Shown here piece after piece: positions 10,300 through 20,121 of a stretch of DNA of 27,813 nucleotides. The position numbers and the translations under genes were made by a program. The stretch is from Welwitschia mirabilis. Its lineage: Eukaryota; Gnetophyta; Gnetopsida; Welwitschiales. The stretch's first letter is position 1; the number at the start of each line of letters is the position of its first letter. The stretch covers positions 113,395,780 to 113,423,592 of the forward strand of contig JBOZIK010000001.1 in NCBI GenBank assembly GCA_051453625.1, in the 5' to 3' direction. The notes beneath the pieces were generated by a model. It made no database searches and was not told the DNA's origin. It was given only the letters and a program-made list of their open reading frames with translations.

Positions 10300-11230
10300 T
10301 GAGAAAAAAGAGAATTAATTTTAAAATGAAACACTTATGTAACCTTAAAGTAGAATAAAATAATAATGCAAATGAATATGCTATGCAAATGAAATACTAG
10401 TCCTATTCTAAATGTAACTTCTATCTGATTACCAAATCCACCTATCATGAAGATTAGTCTTGTATAATATAGATTAATTAATAAATTCCATCATCAGACC
10501 AAGATCAATCTAAGCTATCGGGTATGTCAAATAGAATATGAAAACAATGACAAGTTAATCTAGAAAATTATATGCAATTCATCTAAACTAACAATGTCAA
10601 TCTTAATAAAGATTGCTTTATGATCTATATCACCAATGAATCTGCCATAGAATTAGAAGTAATATAAACCATAAGAAAGATGTACATAAAAAAAAGGTAT
10701 GAAGAGAAAAATAAATTTTTCATTAAAGTAATCCAATATTCATATTACAAAGTAGTAGCACCTCAATGAAGGATACAAATCCTCACATCAAGAAAGATGT
10801 CTCTTTGTAATAACAATAGATAAACCTCTTGCCCTTCGATCTCTTATCATGAGAATTTTTGATGCCAAAGAAGATCAAAAAATGATCAATGGCAAAGGAG
10901 TTATTTATGACAAAATAGACTCTATAATTATAAAATAAAAAGAGATGAACTAATAACCTTAATATTCACACAAGAATATGCAAGCCACATGGCCAAAGTT
11001 TGGTGAATTTTGGTGAAGCATTATTTTAGGTGTTATCCTACTAGTTGTCTTGACATCATAGATGATGCCACATCATATGATATCTACATTAGTTGCTAGA
11101 TTAATCCAATAAGCATTCTCCTTATCTTTAGTACTTCTATCATTCCTACAATCATCTAGGGGATTAAGTAGATGATGGACTTTTATAAAATGTTTCGTAT
11201 GTCACATTAGCCTCTTAGATTGTAGGATTG
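10300..11230 (-). repeat. LTR-like block, inverted partner of 600-1560
   Basis: See the partner entry for the alignment anchors. In the minus orientation this block lies upstream of the Gypsy gag, where the 5' LTR should be. The direct repeat at 10967-11271 is its upstream (U3-like) part. The true edges are not visible. Confidence 0.4.
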
Positions 11231-11271
11231 CTACTCAGATATAAAGTAATATAAACAACTTCAAATGTTGT
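10967..11271. repeat. diverged direct repeat, copy 1
   Basis: It runs collinearly with 11549-11857. Shared landmarks include GAAGCATTATTTT, ACATTAGTTGCTAGA, AGCATCCTCCTT-like sequence, CATTAGCCTCTT and ACTTCAAATG. Divergence is substantial, with point changes and small indels throughout. The copy ends at an N gap. It is probably LTR sequence. Confidence 0.85.
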
Positions 11272-11488
11272 NNNNNNNNNNNNNNNNNNNNNNNNNNNNN
11301 NNNNNNNNNNNNNNNNNNNNNNNNNNNNNNNNNNNNNNNNNNNNNNNNNNNNNNNNNNNNNNNNNNNNNNNNNNNNNNNNNNNNNNNNNNNNNNNNNNNN
11401 NNNNNNNNNNNNNNNNNNNNNNNNNNNNNNNNNNNNNNNNNNNNNNNNNNNNNNNNNNNNNNNNNNNNNNNNNNNNNNNNNNNNNNNN
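11272..11488. other. assembly gap (217 N)
   Basis: It lies between the two direct-repeat copies. Reading frames that cross it are artefacts of the N run. Confidence 0.99.
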
Positions 11489-11548
11489 ATTACAATATGT
11501 AATTTAAAATTAGCAAACACTAATAGATGTGCAAATAACCCAAATAGA

Positions 11549-11857
11549 CACATAAGAACATGCAAACCCTATGACTGGGTTTTAGTGATTTTTAATGAAG
11601 CATTATTTTTAGGTATCATCCTCCTAGCTGTTCGATGTCACAAGAGACAATGCCATATCATATGAATTCCACATTAGTTGCTAGACTAATCATATAAGCA
11701 TCCTCCTTGACTTAAGTATTTCTCTCATTCATGTAGTCATCTAGACAATGAGGTGGATGATGGGATTTTGTAAAGTGTTTCTTGTGTTGCATTAGCCTCT
11801 TTGATTATAGGATTACTTCTTTATATAAGGAGTATTATAAATTACTTCAAATGCTAT
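11549..11857. repeat. diverged direct repeat, copy 2
   Basis: Second copy of the repeat at 10967-11271, offset by about 582-586 bp. It contains TTTATATAAGG near its right end, a TATA-like string on the plus strand. Confidence 0.85.
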
Positions 11858-12539
11858 CATATGTAATGAATATTGCATGTTTTTTTGCCATTTGTATTAG
11901 TTCTTAATTATTATTGAAACTTAGAATAAACCTATCTAATGTCTTGCAAAACTACTCAAAATACCCTATAAAATACATATAATTTGGTAGCATAATAATA
12001 TTATTTACATAGTTACTAATAGATTTGATTAATATGTAAACAATTCAACTCAAGTATGGGTTTTGATGTTCCATTTGTCTCATACATTATTTATAGAGAT
12101 ACATTTAAGAAGGAAATGATATTCATTTTTCATAACATTTTAATCATAAGATTAATGTATTTGCTATCCATTAAAGACCTAAAACCATGTACATGTTTTA
12201 ATTTTGAAATAATAAGATGTCATTGTTAACCTACTAAGATGAATTCATAGATGAAGTGGAATAACTCACTTAAATAAGGGTCTTTCTCAAAATTTCTTAT
12301 TAACATTATTTATATAAAATTACTTTTTCTATTTATGTTTTTTTGTATCATTTAGAGTTTTTTTAAAATAATAATTTAAGATTATTTAGAATAAGAATGA
12401 AACATTTATTCTTAATTACTCCATTCTCAAAGATAGATATTTCCTTGATGAAACTAATATGAATAATAGTTTCACTCCAAGAGTTTAAAAAAGTTAAAAG
12501 CTAATGAACATTAATAAGAAATTAATTTAACTTTTTAAG
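11858..12539. other. AT-rich DNA, nothing recognised
   Basis: No gene and no repeat partner were seen. It lies downstream (minus strand) of the LINE fragment and may contain unreadable LINE remnants. Confidence 0.5.
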
Positions 12540-12910
12540 AATGAAATTTCAACTAGATTTTATATTAGTCTAAGTATAAATTTTTATTGGAATTCCCATG
12601 AAATCATGATCATCTAAGGCTTTTTTTGAAAATTTCTTTTTTAAAAGAAAACTATAAATTTCCATTCCTCTTGTCATATTTAGAAAGAATAGTATTGAAA
12701 CTCCCACCAATACATATAGGATAAAAAGCTCTTAAAATATTTTGATAAAAGAAGTTATCAAACTCTTTTATTTCCTCATAGATGATGGATAGTAGAAATT
12801 AACTAAGATTAATTAAACATTTTCTATATGAAATCATTAATCAATACCAGATTATTTATTCCAAAGCTTTTCACATCCTCTAACAAGGAAGTGGTCATAA
12901 TCAAATGCCA
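12540..12910 (-). pseudogene. LINE (L1-type) endonuclease fragment
   Basis: LINE endonucleases nick target DNA to prime reverse transcription. On the minus strand, LILVNFYYPSSMRK (about 12768-12810) corresponds to the family's LxNVYAP segment. About 27 codons later comes CIGGSFNTILSKYDKRNG (12670-12715), the counterpart of the GGDFN motif, followed after a frame change by DDHDFMGIPIK, matching the L-I-D-L-P region. The Asp of GGDFN is Ser and stops are frequent, so the fragment is dead. The reverse transcriptase domain that should follow to the left is not recognisable, suggesting truncation or heavy decay. Confidence 0.65.
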
Positions 12911-12984
12911 TCCACTATAACATATGATTATTAAGAAATAAAATAGTATTTGGGGAAGTTCTTGTGAGGGATTTTTCACTCATT

Positions 12985-13158
12985 ATTTTTTTTTTATTTT
13001 TATAGATGTGATGATAGATAAGTAGGTTATGCCACACAAACACCAAACGACACTTAAGCTTATGCAAACTTTCATTTGTACTCTCTACAAATGTAGGGTT
13101 TTGAACTATAAACCTCTAGATTCATATGTTTATAACCTTACCACTAGAATAAGCCATT
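12985..13158 (-). mobile_element. tRNA-derived SINE-like element
   Basis: The minus strand starts with TGGCTTATTCTAGTGG (13141-13156), which resembles a pol III A box. The complement of 13096-13109, containing GTTCAAAACCC, resembles a B box (consensus GGTTCGAnnCC). The spacing fits a tRNA-derived SINE head. Downstream the minus strand ends in an A-rich tail (12985-13007, ATAAAAATAAAAAAAAAATA). Plant SINEs commonly have this arrangement of an AGTGG A box, a GGTTCAAA B box and a homopolymer tail. I found no clear target site duplication, so this remains probable. Confidence 0.5.
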
Positions 13159-13984
13159 GTTAACAAAAGATTTTTTTTTAAACAAATAAAAAAATTTAGA
13201 TTTTCTTTTAGATATAATATTTTAAGGGTATTAATTCTAAAGCGTTATTACAACTCCTTAAGTTTTAAATAATTATTTTTATTATGGCATAAAGGAATGA
13301 TTCCCTTCATTCCTAATGGTATTTTTCTTTTTTTTCCTCTTTTTCTCGTAACATAGTAATATTTTCTTATAGTTTTTTCCCTAATTGTATCTTTACCTAA
13401 TAGATCTTTAGAGAGATCCATAGTTCTATTTTACTTTATTTTTATTTCTTTAAGATTTAATATTTACTTATCAGTAGTATTTAGTAGGAGAAATTGGGAG
13501 ACTAAAATAAGTTAATAGGAGAATTTTCCTACAATCCATTATATTTAAAGTGACTAAATCATTTTCTTTCTTATCATTTTTGGTTTTACATCTATAATTA
13601 ATTTCAAAACATATTTAGTTATTTCTTATATTTAAAATTGCAAAGACATTAAATATTTATTATGTTTAATAACTAATCTACCCTTGTGCTTCTCCTTTAA
13701 ACATTCCTCTACAGATGGTTAAATATTTTTAATACGTGCACTTATTTAAAAAATCATCTTATCAAGGTTCAAAATTACTTATAATTTTTCTTGGATAAGA
13801 AATAAATTTTGTTTTACATTATAAATTTGAATCCAAAATATATTATTTATTCAAGAATTATTTTGATTTCTTATATTCATGACTTTCTCTTTAATCAATA
13901 CGTTAGAAAAATATCTTCCTTGAAACTATGTTTTTAGAAGCTATTTATTTTCTAAAAATCATTTTCTTATTCAAATAAATGTAA
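13159..13984. other. AT-rich DNA, nothing recognised
   Basis: Long T and A runs with no reading frame or repeat partner. Confidence 0.5.
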
Positions 13985-14212
13985 ATTTTTGATTCTTTAT
14001 TTTGCATTGATGATTTGGATGAATTCATTATTATAAGTAATGAAGAACATTTCAAATGTCTATTAAAGAAATTTAAACATGAAAATTTTCATGAAAAGGA
14101 ATTTTCCTATATGTGAATCCACAAACTTGATAATTTGGATAAGATCAAGCCAAGAAGGAATTATAATCTACCCATTAAACGTGACCAAATGAAGAAATTA
14201 TTCAAGAAATAA
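13985..14212 (+). pseudogene. unassigned coding-like fragment
   Basis: A plus-strand frame of 76 codons, broken only by one TGA at 14114-14116 and closed by TAA at 14210-14212. It reads like protein: FDSLFCIDDLDEFIIISNEE, then HEKEFSYM, and after the TGA IKPRRNYNLPIKRDQMKK. Charged and hydrophobic residues alternate naturally, in contrast to its poly-A/T surroundings. I do not recognise the family. It may be a transposon fragment or chance. Confidence 0.25.
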
Positions 14213-15544
14213 TTTTAAAATCCCATATATCTAAATCCAAATTTCATAATTATATTCAAATTATTATCCAAGGTTGAGATAAATTCTCATCTGAATCTTT
14301 GTATATTTGGCTTCTATAGTCAAAAGTTCTAGAAGGAATAAGATTTTGACTTATTGACTTCATATGAAAATCAATCACATTCTTATTTATTTAGGTAGAA
14401 TAAAATTCAAATATTTTGAGAATGTTAAAAAATTTGGATCTTAGAATCAAATACCCAGATAATTTTATATTTTCATGTTTAAGGAATTTTCAAGTGATAA
14501 ACATAAGGCATTTTAAACAAACAAATGTACCTTACTCTAACATTAAATTTTTACAAATGCAAAATAAGTGCATTTGATATTAATGATATACATTTTAAAA
14601 GTCCTATACTAATTCTATAATTCATTTATTCAACTTTTTAAATCTAGATCTCAAAAACCCTCTACATTCATCTAAACAAACCTTTCCATGATGAAATGTT
14701 AACTTATTCTTTATTATGATTTATATCATTTATTATTTTATAATTATTCATATTATTTGTACTAGAGCTATTATTATGTATTATTATGATGAATTTTATT
14801 TTTTTAATAATTTTTATTAATAACAATCTTGGATTGTAAGTAAAATACTAGAAAAACATCTTATTGTATTACTCATGCACTACAAGTAAATTATTTTCAT
14901 GAGTAGAATTATTTTAAGATTTTTTTTCTCTTTAATATTAATACAGTCTATTTCCACTAATCACCATGCTTATCGATGCCTTATCCCTTTAATATTAATA
15001 AAGATTCTTAAATTTGGGTTTTTTTCCATCCATCTGATATATTATTTAGATTGTACTTATTTAATTCATGTCTTTAAAGTGTAGTATTAATAATGGCTAT
15101 TTCATAAGGGAAAAAGTTATTATCAATTTTATTCTTAACTACTTCAACCATTTAATAAGGAAATTAATTTTCTTGATACATGTAAGAAGATATGAAGCCT
15201 TGAAATAACTTTCTAATTTGTATGTTTTTTTCCTCTTTTCTAGTTTAGTGTGATCATGGTTTGACTAATCGAATTGAAAATAGAACAAAAAACTAATATA
15301 AATGTTATATCATTTCAGATGACATGAAAACCTAAAAGATAAAACTTTCTTTTTCTTCTTCTTTTTTTAGCTATTTTTTAAATAATGATGAAAGAATCAT
15401 TTTATTAATGAGAATAGAGTAATATTAATTACATAGTAGAAGGGGACTTGCAATAACTTTTAAAGAAAAAAAAAAGGCAATTTTCACATTTTAAATATAG
15501 TTAATAGTAAAAGGTGAATAACTATTCTAAAAACTAAGAGTAAA
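14213..15544. other. AT-rich DNA, nothing recognised
   Basis: The short open frame at 14899-15084 is hydrophobic and T-rich with no family resemblance; I treat it as chance. CACTACAAG occurs at 14878 but is not supported as a transposon end. Confidence 0.5.
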
Positions 15545-15612
15545 TGATGTATAGGTTTGAACCCAAGAGATATAAGAAAGTATTTTTCAATAATATCACT
15601 AAAGCTTCTAGT
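15545..15612 (-). repeat. possible tRNA/SINE-like head
   Basis: On the minus strand AGCTTTAGTGATA (A-box-like, near 15594-15606) is followed, at the same spacing as in the 13.1-kb SINE-like unit, by TTGGGTTCAAACC (B-box-like, 15554-15566). No tail or target duplication could be defined. It is a weak call resting on two short boxes. Confidence 0.3.
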
Positions 15613-16703
15613 CTTTCTTAGTTTTCATATTTTAAATAGTAATAATTTTCTTACAACATTTTAAAATATTGGTACTCTAATTGAAGTAGAAATTCCCACT
15701 TCAAAGAATGAAAGCTCCTAAGAAATTTGATACTAAACAAAACTTATTTGAAGTTAATTTTAATATAAAGCTAAAACTTTGCAATTTTAGAGAGTACACA
15801 AGAAAGTTTCTTTTGTATTATAATAAGGACATTAGGATTATTAATACCCTAATGATAAAGCTAAGGTTCTAATGAAAGCCATAAATAATGAGAACACCAC
15901 ATAAAATAGGAAATCTTAGAGGGCACTTAGATTTTCCATGCTACTATAACTATATTTTTCCATAATGTGTTATCAAAGAAAAAATTATACATAATAGATA
16001 ATTTAGATTACTTGCAATTTCTAGGTAAAGAATAAATGCAACCAATTTTGCTAGAGTATTCTTTAAATTGCTTATCATGTTGTCAACTCCATTTATTAAT
16101 TACATCAAAATCAAGATCATTCTCACAAACTAAAGACAAAAATATAATAAGAACATAATGCCTGGTTTGCAAAAAATTCAAAAGATTCATTCTCTTTTGG
16201 ATATTTCATATTCAATATCTTGAAAATCTATTTACTTGAATATTAATCATATTAAGATTTTAGTAAAATTATTAATTATCCTTATTTAAAGGCCTTCTTA
16301 AAATAAGATGGCATTTTAAATTAACCTTAGTTTTTAATTTTCATAATTTACCATGAAAAAGGTAAAATTATGGTAGAAATATTTTATCAAAAAGGCTCTC
16401 CAATGTTTAAAATTAGATAATCCCATTATGTGAGGAATCAAAATCACATGATAAAACTAATAAATTGAAATTTTCAAAAGATCATAATGATATATTTTGC
16501 ATCTTATTTGCTCATTTAAATTCTTGATAAATGTGATAAATGTACTATGTTATAAACAAACATTTTCTTACTTATGTTATACAATTGATAGATTTTATGC
16601 ATTTTGAAATAAATGATTATTTGAATAAGTACATGCACTCTTACCTAGAACCAAGAATGATAAATAAGTAGATTTACTCTACCATGACTTTTATGTTCTT
16701 GAG
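15613..16703. other. AT-rich DNA, nothing recognised
   Basis: Scanned on both strands; no domain phrases, RNA genes or internal repeats were seen. Confidence 0.5.
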
Positions 16704-16952
16704 NNNNNNNNNNNNNNNNNNNNNNNNNNNNNNNNNNNNNNNNNNNNNNNNNNNNNNNNNNNNNNNNNNNNNNNNNNNNNNNNNNNNNNNNNNNNNNNNN
16801 NNNNNNNNNNNNNNNNNNNNNNNNNNNNNNNNNNNNNNNNNNNNNNNNNNNNNNNNNNNNNNNNNNNNNNNNNNNNNNNNNNNNNNNNNNNNNNNNNNNN
16901 NNNNNNNNNNNNNNNNNNNNNNNNNNNNNNNNNNNNNNNNNNNNNNNNNNNN
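16704..16952. other. assembly gap (249 N)
   Basis: Run of N; open frames drawn across it are meaningless. Confidence 0.99.
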
Positions 16953-17055
16953 CATAAATATGATCCCTTTTTAAACTCCAATATCACTTATTACTCATCC
17001 CACTTATCAATGCTAAATCATGTAATCTTGTGGTCTTTAGCTATGTGCCTTTGTT

Positions 17056-17290
17056 TACTACAAGAAATATAGGCTTTTAAGGCATTTCTAAAATGCCTCA
17101 AAAAATTGCTTTAAAATTTTTTAAGGAATTTCTTTACCAAATACCTAAAAAAACTTGCCTTAAAAGCCTATAGCCTTTTAAGGCATAAGGAATTTTAATA
17201 GAAACATCTTAAAACTTATTTTAAGGATTTTTATTAATCAATGCCTTAAAAATGCCTCAAGAAAAAAGCCTCAAAATCCTTTTTATGAAA
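17056..17290 (+). mobile_element. CACTA-type transposon terminus with subterminal repeats
   Basis: Starting at 17056 the sequence reads TACTACAAGAAATATAGG, one base from the CACTACAAGAAA terminus common in plant CACTA (En/Spm) elements. It is followed by dense short motifs in both orientations: TTTTAAGGC, GCCTTAAAA, AATGCCTCAA. Two perfect inverted pairs are visible: AGGCATTT/AAATGCCT just inside the end, and an 11-bp pair TGCCTTAAAAG (17156-17166) with CTTTTAAGGCA (17175-17185). Clustered subterminal repeats are a hallmark of these elements, where the transposon protein binds. The opposite end was not found, so the size is unknown; it could be a solo end or a short non-autonomous derivative. 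Confidence 0.55.
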
Positions 17291-18039
17291 TAAACTCTTT
17301 AAAAGGTATAAGTTGGGAGAAAATTTACAAAATAGACAATCATAATGCAAACATGCTATTAAAAGAAGGAAGAAATAGACAACCAATAAACATCATTATT
17401 TGAGGCTGCCTCATGAATAACATGATACAAAAGTTGATAATGAAGTAATAGTTGCACATATTGATGATGGAGACCAAATAGATTCTATCCATTAGCTATT
17501 GTAAAATAATGCTTAGGACATGGATGAAATCTTGAATCATTAACTTATGCTATATTTATTAAACATACCACTAATACTTTTTATTTTCATTAGGATTCAT
17601 TAGCATTCATTAACATAGCATGAAAAGATTGAGTACCTCTAAAAACATGCCAACTCTCTAAGAGCCATTAATTAAAGAAGTAAAAGTGATATTGCTAGGT
17701 ATAATTCCACTATCTTCCATTTTATAAAATTATGGTACACTTAATTCATATCATCTTAATGCTTGCTAACTCAAATGACTTATATTTTATAATTATTAAT
17801 TTAGAATTTAAGAATGCATCTATTTTAAAAATGTGGATAAATGCTATTCTAGAGGATGTACTTACAGAGGTAAATGGGCTTATGTAAAAGGATAAATAAA
17901 TTAATTACCATTATGTGGTTGTACCTACCTATAATTTCCTAAATGAAAAATGGGGAAAAGTTGCATTTGGGTGTTTGTTTGAATTTTACTAATATTCTAT
18001 AACCTTGACTCTAGCTAACTTCTTATCTATAACTACATG
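17291..18039. other. AT-rich DNA, nothing recognised
   Basis: It lies between the CACTA-like terminus and the eIF4G fragment. A short open plus-strand stretch near 17810-17888 is not assignable. Confidence 0.5.
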
Positions 18040-18365
18040 GAACCTTCTAAATTTCTCATTTATTAGTAGTCATTTCTCTTTAGATCAATAATTACATTTT
18101 AACATGAACCTTAACATCGAAGGCAATAAATGATTCTTAGACATACTAGTTATCCTATCAAATAGGCATTAATATAATCTTTAGTTTTCTTATGATTAAT
18201 CATATTATCTATGGTGGTCATAATATTACATAAAGCTTTAATGTTTTACTGATTTAAATTCTGAAGTTCTGCTAGTAGCTTTTTGATACATTCATACATA
18301 ATCCTTTCTATTAGCATTTTTTTCTTTATATAGCTCACCAATAAATCTGCACTTCAAAATCAACC
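18040..18365 (-). pseudogene. eIF4G MIF4G-domain fragment, broken
   Basis: eIF4G is the scaffold of the cap-binding translation initiation complex; its MIF4G domain binds eIF4A. On the minus strand: RFIGELYKEK, then after one extra A in an A run MLIERIMYECIKKLLAELQN, stop (18246-18248), IKALCNIMTTIDNMINHKKT, KDYINAY. A one-base deletion follows, then FDRITSMSKN and LRFMLK, another shift, and IIDLKRN. This collinear run of about 90 residues matches the conserved part of plant eIF4G (IGELYK, LTERIMHECIKKLL, EALCKLMSTIGxMIDHPKAK, RFMLKDxIDLRKN). Plant eIFiso4G is less similar in the MLxERIMxECIKKLL part. Further exons were not found on either side. It is a gene fragment, either a truncated retrocopy or a piece carried by a transposon. 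Confidence 0.8.
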
Positions 18366-18774
18366 AACTTGGTTCTTTTTAATGTCAAAATTTAAAAATT
18401 TTCTAGAATTAAAGCCCATAGATATTTTTAGATTACAATTATTCAAAACAAAGAATCCATTTATCTTCTCTAGAAAAACCATGTAATATAAGCAGAGGAT
18501 GATTCAATTATCCCAAAAAAATATCATCATTTCTAAGGAAGTAACATCATTTTATTTTTTTAGAATACAAAATGTAGAGAATCAACAATAAGTTGTTCTT
18601 GTAGGCATAATCTTAACTATTTAGGTATATTAATTAAAAATCCAAATTTCATAAAGAGTAAAAACATAATCAAAATCAATCCACCTTTGATGCATAAATC
18701 AAAAGACTATATTATGGGATACTACTATTAGCTCTTCTTAAAGATGAACTTAGACTAAAGAACAAATCTTTTGT
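18366..18774. other. AT-rich DNA, nothing recognised
   Basis: Upstream (minus strand) of the eIF4G fragment. I searched for the preceding eIF4G segment with its KRLLLNKCQEEF-type phrase and did not find it. Confidence 0.45.
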
Positions 18775-18777
18775 AAT

Positions 18778-18984
18778 AATAACATTCTTTCCCAAAACTT
18801 GCTTGAATGTGAAGAGAGCATGTTTGAGGCTAGAATTAAATGGTCAGCCATAAACATCCTAGAACATTTAAATAGGTATGCATTGAATGCAAGATGGATG
18901 ATGGGGAATCATAGGAAACTAGTTTATGTGATTAATGAACTAGAATTAATCGAGTCAGTTCAACACCCATCTAGTAACTAGTAG
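18778..18984 (+). other. unassigned open frame, doubtful gene
   Basis: The plus-strand frame stays open from just after a TAA at 18775 to the TAG after PSSN. It includes LECEESMFEARIKWSAIN and MMGNHRKLVYVINELELIE. Residue usage is plausible for protein, but there is no recognised family, no start context and no supporting neighbour. It may be a fragment of a mobile-element protein. Confidence 0.2.
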
Positions 18985-20029
18985 GAATCCATCAACATTC
19001 AGAATATGATGATCCATGAACTTATGAGTGAGCCTCTTAATATGTAAGGCTTGATAAACTAACCTTCCTCATTACACTTGTAACACTAAGATCATTAAGA
19101 ATTAGGATATTTAGTTACTTCAATTTAACTTTAATGGATAAAAGAGGTTATTATTATTTGGGGAACCCCTTCTTCAATGAGTTGAGCCCTTCTTTTAATG
19201 TCATAACATTGTAAAGGATGGAAGGAATTCTGATGAGAGAAAATACATGCCTATCTTAAATGGCTATTTGGTGCTACTAAAAAAGTTAATATAAGTGCAA
19301 ATATATAGTTTGATCATGGTCCTGATGGCATGCCTTAGCATTATTTAATATTGCTACATCTTTATATGTTAGCATCTACTACATAGTGCTTAGCCATGTC
19401 CACCTCCTTGGTACAATGAAAAACCTAGTAATTTGAGTACGAAAGACTTGATATGCCTAAAGAAAAAACTAAGAAGAAGAGATCCAAAAACTAGAAATAA
19501 GTTGTAGCTTCTTGTTCTTAAAATAGTACTTTTTGAACTATCCCTTAAAACCTAAGTAAGTATCTATATGGAATTCTTTGCAAACAAGGCATAAATAAAA
19601 CTTTAAAAATGATTTAGTATTATCTATTTCCACATTCTTCAAACTATAAACATAGTCTCTTAGACTAACCTTGCTTTATTCCTTCACTTCTTGTCATTTC
19701 TTCCTTAGTTCCTCTTTCCTCTACTTAGTGATCGATGCCTTTCCTATAGCAATTTGCTAATTTCTGTAGCAGTAGTTCAGATCTAAACTAGTCAATCATT
19801 GGATTTTATATTAACCAAATGGGGCTTCGATCACTAGCTTTCCTGTCATCAGTTACCAACTTTCTTAACCTTCTAGCAATGGAAAGGCGTTAGCTCCTAT
19901 ACATGATCTTATGACTTTATGAAGACCTGTGTTTTTTGAAAAAAAAAATCTCAAATATTGATCAAATGAGATTGAAATGACTTCTTGTGACTAGGAAAAA
20001 ATCTCCTAGTTATAGACTCTTCTACTACA
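18985..20029. other. intergenic DNA, nothing recognised
   Basis: Slightly less AT-rich near 19680-19920, but no frame, RNA gene or repeat was identified. Confidence 0.5.
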
Positions 20030-20101
20030 NNNNNNNNNNNNNNNNNNNNNNNNNNNNNNNNNNNNNNNNNNNNNNNNNNNNNNNNNNNNNNNNNNNNNNN
20101 N
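20030..20101. other. assembly gap (72 N)
   Basis: It ends directly in a TA dinucleotide run, a likely cause of the assembly break. Confidence 0.99.
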
Positions 20102-20121
20102 TATATATATATATATATATA
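20102..20121. repeat. (TA)n microsatellite
   Basis: Uninterrupted TA dinucleotides abutting the N gap, so the true length is unknown. Confidence 0.95.

Noticed and set aside
11215-11565. Open frames across the 217-N gap, and similar ones at 16674-16987, 22605-22814 and 25900-26803
   Set aside because: They are open only because N codons do not count as stops.
14878-14890. CACTACAAGTAAA as a CACTA terminus
   Set aside because: Nine matching bases with no subterminal repeats and no partner end; expected by chance in a window of this size and composition.
18591-18609. TTCTTGTAGG as the right end of a CACTA element starting at 17056
   Set aside because: It shares only about nine bases with the expected complement of the left end, and no subterminal motifs lie inside it.
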